Shown: positions 50,048 to 57,904 of the stretch, one piece after another
Position numbering within the stretch: the first letter of the stretch is position 1
Layout: each line of letters begins with the position of its first letter
Assembly: GCF_003403035.1 (NCBI RefSeq)
Contig: NZ_QURN01000005.1
Span: forward strand, 124,001-188,000
Reading direction: 5' to 3'
DNA: 64,000 nt
From: Mesorhizobium denitrificans
Lineage (GTDB): Bacteria > Pseudomonadota > Alphaproteobacteria > Rhizobiales > Rhizobiaceae
Position numbers and translations under genes: made by a program
Notes under the pieces: model-generated
The model's input: only the letters and a program-made list of their open reading frames with translations
What the model was told of the DNA's origin: nothing
Database searches by the model: none

Positions 50048-50625
50048 CGGTTACGCCACCCGGATTTGTCACCCTTCGACAAGACTTCGAGAAGTTGGGG
50101 AGCGAGAAATTCGCCGGCAAGTGGACGGGGGCCGAAGTCGATTCGTCTGCCGTCGATGATGCTGCGCATGATCGATGGATTAAAACACTCGAGTCCTACG
50201 CAAATGATCTTAAGCAGCAGCGCCGCGTCATATTCACTATGGAGTCTAATGGCGACTTGCTTGAAGTTCCCGGGAAGCTTTGGTGGGCATGGGACCCGAA
50301 AGAGGGTGTAGACGCCAACGAGCGACTAGCCGAATTTCTAAAGGACGCGCACGCTCGCCATTTCGTTAAGGCGTCCGAGACACCGGCGGCAGTTCCGAGC
50401 ACGGACGGCGCATATCTGTCACCGTTCATCCAGATGATGCTTGAAGCCGTAAGGCGCTTCGGAATCACGGCCATAAACCATGAGAAAAAAGAAATATTGG
50501 AAGCGCATTTCCGCAACCAGAAACTGCCAGATGGCAAGCCCATTACTAAAGCTCAGGCCCAATATCTTGCAACGTTCTGTCGGTCGCACGATGCGATGAA
50601 GGGCGGCAACAAGAGAATGGGTTGA
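50044..50625 (+). CDS. Hypothetical protein next to the integrase
   Basis: 193 residues, not recognised. Mixed charged, no signal peptide or membrane segment; the C-terminal third (EAVRRFGITAIN ... AQAQYLATFCRS) is helical with a helix-turn-helix-like spacing. Its ATG overlaps the integrase stop, so it is co-translated, which would suit an accessory of integration or regulation. That is inference. Confidence 0.7.
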   Translation: MTVTPPGFVTLRQDFEKLGSEKFAGKWTGAEVDSSAVDDAAHDRWIKTLESYANDLKQQRRVIFTMESNGDLLEVPGKLWWAWDPKEGVDANERLAEFLKDAHARHFVKASETPAAVPSTDGAYLSPFIQMMLEAVRRFGITAINHEKKEILEAHFRNQKLPDGKPITKAQAQYLATFCRSHDAMKGGNKRMG

Positions 50626-50720
50626 ACCCTTCGACCCTTGCTGATGAACCCTTGCAAGGTCGCGAACATCGCCGCATCTCAATAAGTATTCGTGCAACTC
50701 AACAGCACGGATACAAGCCA

Positions 50721-50930
50721 ATGCCCGCCCTTCTCGATGGATACTTGACGCGAGAACAACTCGCTCAGGAACTAGGTGTTCATCACCTCACGATCATTCG
50801 CTACCAGCAGCAGCCGGACGGCCTGCCCTTCACGAAGTTTGGCAGGCGCGTGCTCTACAATCGCGCATCCGTTCAGCGATGGATTGAAAAGCACGAACGT
50901 CACCCCAACCCAACTAGGCGGTCGCGGTGA
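50721..50930 (+). CDS. Excisionase-like MerR/AlpA-type HTH protein
   Basis: 69 residues with a winged-helix fold: YLTREQLAQELGVHHLTIIR, a wing with FTKFGRRVLYNRASV and a C-terminal helix ending WIEKHERHP. This is the typical DNA-binding helper (Xis/AlpA) of tyrosine-integrase elements and would bend DNA for excision. I start at MPALLDGYLTREQ; a TTG at 50622 overlapping the upstream stop would add 33 unconvincing residues. Confidence 0.8.
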   Translation: MPALLDGYLTREQLAQELGVHHLTIIRYQQQPDGLPFTKFGRRVLYNRASVQRWIEKHERHPNPTRRSR

Positions 50931-51130
50931 TGCCACGCAAACCTCATATCTGCGGCTCACGCGACCGAGTGCCCGAAAGGAAAGCGCCGCCTAAGAACTG
51001 CGGCCATTGCGGCAAGCGCCTGCGCTATGTCTCAAGCACCTCGCGCTACTGTTCCGGCGCCTGCTTGCAAGCTGCAAGGTTCGGTTGGCAAGTGCCGATG
51101 CGAGCGCATGGGGGCGGAAAACCCGTTTGA
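50930..51130 (+). CDS. Small zinc-finger protein
   Basis: 66 residues starting MPRKPHICGSRD. CGHCGKRL and RYCSGACLQAA form a CX2C...CX3C treble-clef-like knuckle known from phage and island proteins. It starts by a 1-base overlap with the stop of the HTH gene. No specific function is known. Confidence 0.65.
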   Translation: MPRKPHICGSRDRVPERKAPPKNCGHCGKRLRYVSSTSRYCSGACLQAARFGWQVPMRAHGGGKPV

Positions 51131-51306
51131 ATGCTGATCTGACGCGGACATGAGATCGCGCCTCGGAACTTAAGACAGCAGAATCAAAAACTTAGACGGA
51201 TCAACCCACTGATGTTTCATCAGCGGACAGCCTTCCTGCGCCTTTCGGTATGCCCGTCACGGGGGTTCAGGGTTCATCAATCGGCGGGCAACGGAAAGGA
51301 ACTGAA

Positions 51307-51696
51307 ATGCCATTCAAAAGCTTCAGCAAACCAGCTCAGACTGTTGTCCTCGATCACATGCGTGGCTGCATCGTGGAATTGGAGATGTTTGTTTCAGCGC
51401 TCTTCGCAGACGATGATGTTGAAGGGGCAGAGTCCTATCATTCTGTCGTTCATGACAAGGTGAAGCGAGTTCGCGAACTGTTTGATCGCATCCACCCTGA
51501 GATCAAAGCTGCGGAAGAAAAGCGCGAGCGTGCCAATGCAGAGCGCATCAACATGCTCAATTATGCACTCGAAGAGCTGTTCGAACCGCCACAACCGCCG
51601 CGTGAAGCGCATTCCATTACCCTTGCGCCCATCGCACGGGCGCAAGGGCGAAACGCGCCCCACGGCGCTGGAAATGGTGATTGCGCGAGGGATTGA
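51307..51696 (+). CDS. Hypothetical helical protein
   Basis: 129 residues, not recognised. Two long helices (about 12-40 and 48-92) with a charged coiled-coil-like stretch EKRERANAERINML, then a proline-rich tail. ATG 51307 has GGAAAGGAAC just upstream. It stands alone in a 770 bp interval before the primase gene. Confidence 0.65.
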   Translation: MPFKSFSKPAQTVVLDHMRGCIVELEMFVSALFADDDVEGAESYHSVVHDKVKRVRELFDRIHPEIKAAEEKRERANAERINMLNYALEELFEPPQPPREAHSITLAPIARAQGRNAPHGAGNGDCARD

Positions 51697-51744
51697 GCGC
51701 AGGCGACGGGCAGCAAATCGGGGGCCGCGCCTACGGCTCCAATA

Positions 51745-51800
51745 CAGAGCCAGCAGCCGCGTCATTGTCGCCAATTTGTTTCCCCGGTGAAGCGTCCGCG
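51745..51800. repeat. Diverged intergenic repeat, copy 1
   Basis: Reads gagcc-cag-cc-GCGTCATTGTC, then about 20 bp, then CGGTGA-GCGTCCGC. The same order of blocks is found at about 53336-53420. It lies before the primase gene. Confidence 0.55.
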
Positions 51801-51869
51801 TTCGCTGTGCAATCGTCAAACGAATAACCCGCCCCGGTATGCAGCCGGAGCGGGTCGGTAACAGGAAGG

Positions 51870-51902
51870 ATGCTTGATGCAACGGCGATCATACGGGCGT
51901 GA
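51870..51902 (+). CDS. Possible 10-codon leader peptide before the primase gene
   Basis: ATG at 51870 with AGGAAGG close upstream opens a 10-codon frame whose TGA overlaps the GTG of the primase as GTGA. The primase GTG has no ribosome site of its own, so translational coupling through this short frame would explain its start. Supported by position only. Confidence 0.35.
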   Translation: MLDATAIIRA

Positions 51903-53173
51903 CCCGAGAATGTCACCGACGCATCGAGCATCCGCTACGACAAAGGATGCTGAAAGTGGTTGCTTTGAATTTTGATGCTCGCTCGGTCTTGCCCCTCATC
52001 TATAGCGAGGACGTGCGGCTCCTGCGATGCAATACGCCTCGCCCCGATCTTCTGAACGAGCAGCAGATTCGCTATTCCTCCCAACTGCTCCACGACTTCG
52101 CGGAGGAGATGGCCGAAATGAAGCGCGCAGCTGTCGGTTTGGCCAAAAACGAACCCGGCGTAATCTATTGCTTCATGTTCAAGAACATGCCGGACGGCAG
52201 CAAAGATTGCATACGGTCGCTCCGATACAAGATCGGCGAACACAAACGCATGGCGGATGATGCGATCTACTGGTCGCAGCGCGGCTACAATTTCTACGTT
52301 CGCGCCAGCCTCTTTCGCAATGATCTCGAACCGGGAGCAACGCCGGAGGAAATAGACATTGTTTTAGTGTTTGCTCTTATTGCGGACCAAGACGGCGAAG
52401 GCCAACTACTCGCTGGCATGATACCAGCCATGACCGTGCAAACATCGGCAAGGAACCGCCAATATTGGTTCTTGATGGGTGCCCCCTACAGGGTAGCGTT
52501 TCAGCTCGGGATCAGCCTGAGACGCGGCACGGGGATGGACAATGCCACCGGCGTTACAGTGCAGCCTTACAGACTGCCGGGAACAGTCAACTATCCCACC
52601 CGCGATAAGGTCGAGGATGAGGACCGAGACGCGGAGCCGACATTCATCTTGGAATACGGCAACCGGCTTCAACCGATCAACGAGTTGCGGCAAATCCTGC
52701 CGCCCTGCGATGACCTGCCCCCAAATCGCGCCGCGCTGTCGCTCGGTGAGCCATCCAACCTGACTATCGACCAGCTCGAGGCGAAGCTCCGCGCCTATTA
52801 TCCGCACAAGGGTTACAACCTGCTCATTGAGCCGACAGGGCGTCTAGTTGCAAAACTCGACCGAGATGGCCGTCCGATCCCCGGTACGGAGAATCGCAGC
52901 CATCAACTCTGGCGCGGCATTCGACAAGGCTTTCGCGCCGGCATCTCCCGCGCCGACATGCACCGCCTCATCCTCGCCAAGTATCGGCATGGGTGCGCTA
53001 TCAAGTATTGGAACGAGCATCCAACGGAAACAGGGTTCACGGCGGCGATTGAGCGGATGGTGTTAAGCGCGGCAAGCGACTTCAATTTTGAGCCGGAAGC
53101 GGCACAGATACCCGAAGGATTCCGAAACTTCACCGTCAATGGCAAGCCATTGGGGCAGACCTTAAAACCGTGA
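51899..53173 (+). CDS. RepB-type archaeo-eukaryotic primase (replication protein)
   Basis: 424 residues. The primase-polymerase core shows the acidic pair ADQD at residues 162-165, the second motif TSARNRQYW at 182-190, and RLPGTVNYPT at 225-234, the typical RLPG-x-x-N signature of phage/plasmid AEP primases. C-terminal residues 275-420 form a helical domain that could bind the helicase or DNA. It would prime replication of the excised element together with the helicase at 53832. GTG start; see the leader frame at 51870. ATG 51947 (MLKVVALNF) is an alternative that matches the fold start. Confidence 0.8.
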   Translation: MTRECHRRIEHPLRQRMLKVVALNFDARSVLPLIYSEDVRLLRCNTPRPDLLNEQQIRYSSQLLHDFAEEMAEMKRAAVGLAKNEPGVIYCFMFKNMPDGSKDCIRSLRYKIGEHKRMADDAIYWSQRGYNFYVRASLFRNDLEPGATPEEIDIVLVFALIADQDGEGQLLAGMIPAMTVQTSARNRQYWFLMGAPYRVAFQLGISLRRGTGMDNATGVTVQPYRLPGTVNYPTRDKVEDEDRDAEPTFILEYGNRLQPINELRQILPPCDDLPPNRAALSLGEPSNLTIDQLEAKLRAYYPHKGYNLLIEPTGRLVAKLDRDGRPIPGTENRSHQLWRGIRQGFRAGISRADMHRLILAKYRHGCAIKYWNEHPTETGFTAAIERMVLSAASDFNFEPEAAQIPEGFRNFTVNGKPLGQTLKP

Positions 53174-53335
53174 GACAGCGGCGGTCATCGAGCCATGACG
53201 CCAGTTTGGAGACACAGGACGGACACGGGGTCACCGCGGATACCGGCAACCCTTGTGCTGCTTGGAAATCCGGCTGTTTGGCGACTGATAGATTATCAGA
53301 CAGCGCTTTGGCTCAAGGCGATTGTCACCCGTATC

Positions 53336-53424
53336 GAGCCGCAAGCCCGCGTCATTGTCACCGATTACCTCAGATCGAGGTAATCGAAATCGGATCCTAT
53401 TTTGCTCGGTGAGCGTCCGCCAAT
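53336..53424. repeat. Diverged intergenic repeat, copy 2, with a 10-bp perfect inverted repeat
   Basis: Shares GAGCC-CAAGCCC-GCGTCATTGTC and GGTGAGCGTCCGC with 51745-51800. Between these blocks lies CGATTACCTC/GAGGTAATCG, a perfect dyad with a 5-bp centre at 53360-53384. It sits between the primase and helicase genes in a 295 bp stretch without a convincing gene. Confidence 0.55.
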
Positions 53425-53468
53425 GATTGTGGGAGGGTCATTTCAATGATGCGAAACGGAAGACGAGA

Positions 53469-53684
53469 ATGAGCAGCAGAGCAATTGAGATGGCAGGCAA
53501 GCGCGTGGGCAAATTGGTCGTCACTGGGCGCTCGCACACTAACACTCACGGAAAAGCATTTTGGCACTGCCAATGCGATTGCGGGAATACCAGCGTCGTG
53601 AGTGGCGAGCATCTGCGAGACGGCAGAACGATGAGCTGCGGCTGTGGCCGTGGAAGACGCGCCACGCGGGCGAGCGCATCGTGA
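53469..53684 (+). CDS. Small zinc-binding protein with CDCGN...SCGC motif
   Basis: 71 residues. GKRVGKLVVTGRS, then WHCQCDCGNTSVV and a terminal MSCGCGRG match the small zinc-ribbon module found N-terminal to AP2-type or HNH phage DNA-binding proteins; here it stands alone. The start MSSRAIEMAGKR (53469) has no in-frame competitor of quality. Function unknown. Confidence 0.6.
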   Translation: MSSRAIEMAGKRVGKLVVTGRSHTNTHGKAFWHCQCDCGNTSVVSGEHLRDGRTMSCGCGRGRRATRASAS

Positions 53685-53692
53685 AAATAAAC

Positions 53693-53724
53693 GACCCGCA
53701 AAGAGCGGTGAACTCTTGCGGGTC
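53693..53724. repeat. Stable hairpin upstream of the helicase gene
   Basis: gacccgcaa/ttgcgggtc with an inner gag/ctc forms a 12-bp stem with one bulged base. It starts 9 bp after a stop codon. T-rich sequence follows only on the minus strand, so its role on the plus strand may be mRNA processing or attenuation. Confidence 0.6.
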
Positions 53725-53831
53725 AAATGCTTGGAAGGTGCTGTTGAAATGCACGTTGACAATAGGCGAAACGCCCCATCACGTCACCAGTCCATTTCAG
53801 CAGCCTCTAATTCTAAAAGAGGCGGTTTGAA

Positions 53832-54986
53832 ATGACGAAAGATTACTCACCAAACACCGAACACAGGCTGGTCGGGCGCTCGCTCGATGGCGTCGCTATG
53901 CGGGCTATAGATTGGCTTTGGACAGGGTGGATTCCGAAGGGTTACGTCACACTCCTAGCGGGCGAAACCGGCGCGGGCAAATCGACCGTGCTTGCGGATG
54001 TGACAGCTCGGGTGACGACAGGTGCTCCGTGGCCGGGAGAAAATGAAACGCATAGGCGCACACCCGGTCGAGTTTTGTGGCTGGGCAGCGAGGATGGCAT
54101 TTCAGAAATGACCAAACCCCGCCTTGTGGCGTGCAAAGCCGACTGCGGTAAAGTTATCAACATCGACGGCGCTGTGCAGCAGGGCGAGCGCAAAACCTTC
54201 TCCCTGCAAGACGACATTGCAGGCGTCGAAGAATATCTTAGGTATGCCCGTAATGAAGGCAACCCCTTCACGATGCTCGTAATCGACCCCGTGACCAGCT
54301 ACCTCCCCGGCAGGGAATTGCGCAAAGTCGATATGAATGACGCGGGTCAACTGCGTTCGATCTTGGAGCCTTGGCTTGTGCTAGCGCAGGAGTTCAGCAT
54401 CGCGATTGTCTGCGTGACGCACTTTGCGAAAGACACTTCACGCTCAATGCTACATCGAGTTCTCGGCTCTGCAGCCTTCGCGCAGACTTGCCGTAGCCTA
54501 GTGGCGGTGGTCGCTCGAGAGGGAGAAGGCCGACATGCCAAAGCGCTAGTGCAGGTCAAGGTGAACTTGCCCGAGCATCCCGATGGGTCGTGGAAATTTA
54601 GCACGGCAAAGGTTCAGGTCGCGAGCGACCCTGAAAGCGGTAAACCGATCAACGCGACACATCCAGTTTGGGAGGCGTTGGACAGCACGTTGACGCCGGA
54701 AAGCATGGTTGGAAAATCAACACGCGGGCCTGTCAGCAAATTTGAAGCGGTCTTCGGCTTTTGGCTTCGGCAACATTTTGCGGAAAAACCGAGCGAGCCT
54801 TGGCAACTAGTAGATGAAGTTAAGGCCGCTGCACTGATGGCGGGGATGGCGACTTCACGTTGGTGGCAGGGGAACAGCAGCAAGTACTTAGTCAAGAAAA
54901 ATCAGGGCGGAAAATGGTACTGCCAGCCGAAAACCGCCCAAGACGAAAACAATGTTATCCAATTCCCCCGTGATCCAGCACAATGA
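53832..54986 (+). CDS. RecA-like AAA ATPase, RepA-type replicative helicase
   Basis: 384 residues of the AAA_25/RepA hexameric helicase group. Walker A GETGAGKST at 44-52, Walker B MLVIDP at 148-153, and a sensor-like CVTHFAKD near 197. The C-terminal 90 residues contain a winged-helix-like part (EVKAAALMAG ... WWQGNSSKYLVKK). Pairing with an AEP primase and the repeat region just downstream makes a plasmid-like replication module. It ends at a strong terminator. Confidence 0.88.
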   Translation: MTKDYSPNTEHRLVGRSLDGVAMRAIDWLWTGWIPKGYVTLLAGETGAGKSTVLADVTARVTTGAPWPGENETHRRTPGRVLWLGSEDGISEMTKPRLVACKADCGKVINIDGAVQQGERKTFSLQDDIAGVEEYLRYARNEGNPFTMLVIDPVTSYLPGRELRKVDMNDAGQLRSILEPWLVLAQEFSIAIVCVTHFAKDTSRSMLHRVLGSAAFAQTCRSLVAVVAREGEGRHAKALVQVKVNLPEHPDGSWKFSTAKVQVASDPESGKPINATHPVWEALDSTLTPESMVGKSTRGPVSKFEAVFGFWLRQHFAEKPSEPWQLVDEVKAAALMAGMATSRWWQGNSSKYLVKKNQGGKWYCQPKTAQDENNVIQFPRDPAQ

Positions 54987-55006
54987 CCCCCCTAAAGGGG
55001 GGTTTT
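54987..55006 (+). terminator. Intrinsic terminator after the helicase gene
   Basis: CCCCCC, loop TAAA, GGGGGG, then TTTT; it starts directly after the stop codon. It closes the left replication-module transcript before the repeat region. Confidence 0.85.
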
Positions 55007-55010
55007 ACGC

Positions 55011-55160
55011 GACCCTCGCGTATACGCGCGCGCGTGAGGAAACCCTGTCTGGTGCGTCTGGTGCGTCTGGTGGGGGGAAACCCTGTACGGTGGGCACCGG
55101 ACAGAGTTTACACAGTTTACGGTGTTTACAGTGATTACGCACATTACACAGTTTCGATAG
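55011..55160. other. Candidate replication origin with phased 9-bp repeats
   Basis: Non-coding tract after the helicase. In order: a 19-bp strictly alternating purine/pyrimidine run at about 55018-55036 containing CGCGTATACGCG; three tandem copies of gtctggtgc/g at 55047-55073; then six 9-bp units in exact phase at 55105-55158, of consensus agTTTACNN with TTAC in five. The last unit is degenerate. Phased short repeats beside primase/helicase genes are typical of iterons. No initiator binding is known. Confidence 0.55.
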
Positions 55161-55325
55161 GGCATGAGATCGGGGATGTGCTGAACCGAGAGACAGGGGG
55201 GATGTAGTTTGAGCGTGGCAACTGATTGATAGTCAGTTGAGCGCAGAATCTAGCTAGTTGATTTCCTTATGCGGACGCGCCGGCTTTCGATCTTGTGTCC
55301 GCAGCATGTCTGCAAAAGCTCGTTG

Positions 55326-55694
55326 TCAGGCACATTTGTCTAAGAACGCGCTGATCTCAGTTTCAACCTTCGCAAGCAAAACGTTGAGCGGCTTCCCCGA
55401 CCGATATGCAAGCGCAATGTCAGCGGTCAAGTCAGGCGTGAATCCGTACGTTCCCACAAAGGTGCGGGCCTCTTCTCGTGAAGCAAGTTTTTGTGCTTTG
55501 ACTGTCCACTTGTTGAAAGGCCCGCCCAGCCCGAAGCCGTATGTCTTGAAGTCCTCATCTGACTGGAATGACCGTATCGTTTGCGCGACCTCGGCAACTT
55601 CCTTGTCATAGGCGCTGCATTCCTCGGCAGACGCAACATTGAAAGCCGCTACCGATCCAGACAACGCGACAGCACTCAGTTTCAAGATCGACAT
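55326..55694 (-). CDS. Secreted small protein of unknown function
   Basis: 122 residues with a clear signal peptide to about residue 23 (cleavage after ASA) and a mature helical domain with two cysteines (near the start ECSAYDK and the last but one residue) that could form a disulfide. Family not recognised. It is the only gene of this element aimed at the envelope, transcribed opposite to its neighbours, so it may be cargo for the host. Confidence 0.7.
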   Translation of the reverse strand: MSILKLSAVALSGSVAAFNVASAEECSAYDKEVAEVAQTIRSFQSDEDFKTYGFGLGGPFNKWTVKAQKLASREEARTFVGTYGFTPDLTADIALAYRSGKPLNVLLAKVETEISAFLDKCA

Positions 55695-56147
55695 TTCGGA
55701 CTTCCCGTTGAACCCAATTGCGATAGACCAAAAGGCATAACTATCTCAAAAGTTGCTGCCGAGCTAATCCCCTCGCACGTATGCGGACGCGCGTGGACGT
55801 ACTTGGTGCGGAACTACCAACCCAAACGCTCCTTCCATCCCCTCCGATGCGGCTCACCTTGTAACCGCCCGCTGTCTCTCGGTTCACGTAATCCCCGCAT
55901 ACAAGCGATTTCCAATCACGCCCGCCCATTGCCCCGGCAATCGCCGTTACCGCGCTCACGGCGCGAGTAATCGGGCATCGCGCAGCGTTTGAGCGTCAAC
56001 GCTCGCCTGTGTCGCAACGCGCCGTACCTTCCAAACCCGACAACGTGCATTTTAGACAACAATAATGTCACCTTTTCGCTTGCCCTAATATGTTTTGGCA
56101 GGGACGTTGCATAGTCCGAGCATCATTGAAATAACAGCACAGGTTAG
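55695..56147. other. Gap without a convincing gene
   Basis: About 450 bp. The middle has a minus-strand frame of 72 codons (55741-55959), too weak to call. The last 100 bp are AT-rich and should carry the promoter of the gene at 56148. Confidence 0.5.
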
Positions 56148-56447
56148 ATGCTCATGATACTTGTGAAAATACTTGGAACTAGTTTCCGACAACGCAACGG
56201 CGCGAGATATATGGACGTGAAACTCAAAGCGCTCGACGGTACCGACAAGGTTTTTATTGATCGGATCACGCTCAGCAATCCGAAACGCTTGCGAGATGTG
56301 GCCATCGGCATTTGCAAGATGGCGTCATTCGACGAGCTTGCAACCCCGGACGGCATTCTCCGCGTCGAGTTCACGGGCAAGCGCGTCACTGGCTTCGGTT
56401 CGATTGACGGCAAGCGCCTCCACGTCCTCAGCCCCTTCGCAATTTGA
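56148..56447 (+). CDS. Hypothetical protein
   Basis: 99 residues, unrecognised; beta-rich pattern (ILVKILG, MDVKLKAL, LRVEFTGKRVTGF). Starts at ATG 56148 or ATG 56154. First of a short plus-strand string of three genes with 12 and 4 bp gaps, so likely one operon. Confidence 0.65.
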   Translation: MLMILVKILGTSFRQRNGARYMDVKLKALDGTDKVFIDRITLSNPKRLRDVAIGICKMASFDELATPDGILRVEFTGKRVTGFGSIDGKRLHVLSPFAI

Positions 56448-56459
56448 AAGGATAACACC

Positions 56460-56756
56460 ATGACTAAGCAGATGATCGCCACAGGTGCACAGGAAGAGCG
56501 CACCGTTGAACTGAATATGGACGACTTCACCAAGCGATTGGCCGAGATCGTCCATAATCACGTCACGGAAGCAATCAAGCCGATGCTGACCCGCCTTGCC
56601 GAGGTCGAGAAATCGCAGGCGGCGGCGCAGGGCAAGTCGGTTCACAATCGAGAAAGCCGCGTGAGCGAGTTCAAATTGCCGAAAGCCGACGATGGCGACG
56701 GCAAGACCGGCACCGTCAGCAAAACAGGTTTTGCGTTGCCGAAGGCGGAGGATTGA
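56460..56756 (+). CDS. Hypothetical acidic helical protein
   Basis: 98 residues, unrecognised. The first 60 residues form a helix with a heptad-like pattern (DDFTKRLAEIVHNHVTEA ... RLAEVEKS); the tail repeats LPKADDG and LPKAED, so a short motif F-LPKA-D is duplicated at its C-terminus. AAAGGA lies 8 nt before the ATG. Confidence 0.65.
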   Translation: MTKQMIATGAQEERTVELNMDDFTKRLAEIVHNHVTEAIKPMLTRLAEVEKSQAAAQGKSVHNRESRVSEFKLPKADDGDGKTGTVSKTGFALPKAED

Positions 56757-56760
56757 TCCG

Positions 56761-57399
56761 ATGAGCGTGAAACCTTTTGACCTTGCCATGACGTTCGACC
56801 CGGAAGTTCTGTGGCCGGACGCCAATGATTGCCCTGACTGGCCGTTGATGGACGAAAACTCGCGCCGGATGAATCCGTCCTTCTCCCGCTTCGATGCTGA
56901 GAACCGACTGAAGCGCCTGCGCTACATGCTGAACAAGGGCACAGAAGATTTGCGTCCGCCAACGAAAGCGGAAGCGGAGCAGGCGAAGGAATTGCTCTTT
57001 GAAGCGGGTACCGCGCCGAATTGGCGTTGGGTCGCACTCGGTTTCAAAGGCATGCGCCCCGCTCGCCGGGATAATGATGCGGCGGAAATGGTGCTTGAAG
57101 CGGTCCACGTTCGCGGCTGGTTGCGAAAGTTGGACGAGCGTGCCGCCTCCGCTGCGAAAGCAACCGCCGCCCGGGAGCAGGATCGTTTGAAGTTTGCAGT
57201 CTCGACCTACGTTGACAACGTGGAGGGGCTAAAGGCGGAACTCGCATCGCTCGAAGAAGCCGCGGCCCGACATGCTCAACGTGCGGCAGACGAGCAGGCA
57301 TTCAATCGAGCCAATGCGATCCGCCAAAGTTTGCAATGGGACCGCTCTGCTGCGGTCGTCGCGGCAAAGCAACTCGGCATAGAATTGCCGGCTGAATAG
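56761..57399 (+). CDS. Hypothetical protein
   Basis: 212 residues, unrecognised. N-terminal half contains DPEVLWPDANDCPDWP and aromatic clusters; residues 125-195 are a long alanine-rich coiled coil. Start MSVKPFDLAM (56761) lies 4 bp after the previous stop. Followed directly by a large inverted repeat. Confidence 0.65.
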   Translation: MSVKPFDLAMTFDPEVLWPDANDCPDWPLMDENSRRMNPSFSRFDAENRLKRLRYMLNKGTEDLRPPTKAEAEQAKELLFEAGTAPNWRWVALGFKGMRPARRDNDAAEMVLEAVHVRGWLRKLDERAASAAKATAAREQDRLKFAVSTYVDNVEGLKAELASLEEAAARHAQRAADEQAFNRANAIRQSLQWDRSAAVVAAKQLGIELPAE

Positions 57400-57400
57400 T

Positions 57401-57454
57401 CCAACGGCGATGGTCTTGCTCGGATGCCAACTGACACAAGATCATCGCCGTTGG
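57401..57454. repeat. 18-bp inverted repeat after the 212-residue gene
   Basis: Arms at 57401-57418 and 57437-57454: 17 of 18 bases pair normally and the remaining pair would be G-U in RNA; the loop is 18 nt. It begins 1 bp after the stop codon. There is no T-run after either arm. Confidence 0.75.
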
Positions 57455-57613
57455 AACGCTCCAAGGGGGCGTTGTGTCTCCTGCGCCGTCTTGGAGTCGA
57501 TTGGCGGCAAGCTCGTCTGCATCCACAGACTTGTAGCTGCCGTCAATAGCGTCGGGGAGGCTGTGAGCGTCGGTCTCCCCGGCGTCTCATTCAAACGAGA
57601 AGCGAGAACCAAG

Positions 57614-57904
57614 ATGAGATTGACCCCTGACCGAGTTGCCACTGCCTTGCACAACGCCGGGGCAAAAGTCGCCGTGGCTGCGAAACTGCTCAAGTGCAGC
57701 CGCCAAAACCTCTACGAGTTCATCCGCGAGAATCCCGAGTTTCAGGAGCTTCGATTGCAGATCGAAAGCGACTTGCTGAACCGCGCCACAGATCGAGTGG
57801 CACAGGCAATTCGCGATGGCGAGTTGGAAGCGTCGGTCGTTTACCTGTCGAGCAGATCGAAGGCGAACGCGGTAAGGGCGCGGGTAGAGATCGTTACGGA
57901 CTGA
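57614..57904 (+). CDS. HTH protein resembling small-terminase/Fis-type N-termini
   Basis: 96 residues. VAVAAKLLKCSRQNLYEFI is a helix-turn-helix; residues 45-85 form a helix (LQIESDLLNRATDRVAQAI) followed by DGELEASVVYLSS. The whole looks like the DNA-binding plus oligomerisation region of small phage terminases, but length and lack of a large subunit leave this open. Start MRLTPDRV (57614). The 3' end overlaps the end of the SRAP gene by 11 bp. Confidence 0.6.
   Translation: MRLTPDRVATALHNAGAKVAVAAKLLKCSRQNLYEFIRENPEFQELRLQIESDLLNRATDRVAQAIRDGELEASVVYLSSRSKANAVRARVEIVTD

Noticed and set aside
53170-53412. Two small frames (53170-53412 and 53195-53383) between primase and zinc-binding genes
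   Set aside because: They overlap the duplicated non-coding block and have no good ribosome site or family. The second one has a fairly protein-like composition but is not convincing.
55047-55073. Microsatellite-like slippage only
   Set aside because: The three gtctggtg units alone could be slippage, but the separate six-unit TTTAC array next to them argues for function; kept as part of the origin candidate.
55741-55959. 72-codon minus-strand frame in the 55.7-56.1 kb gap
   Set aside because: No ribosome site and no family; could be a decayed gene, but this cannot be supported.
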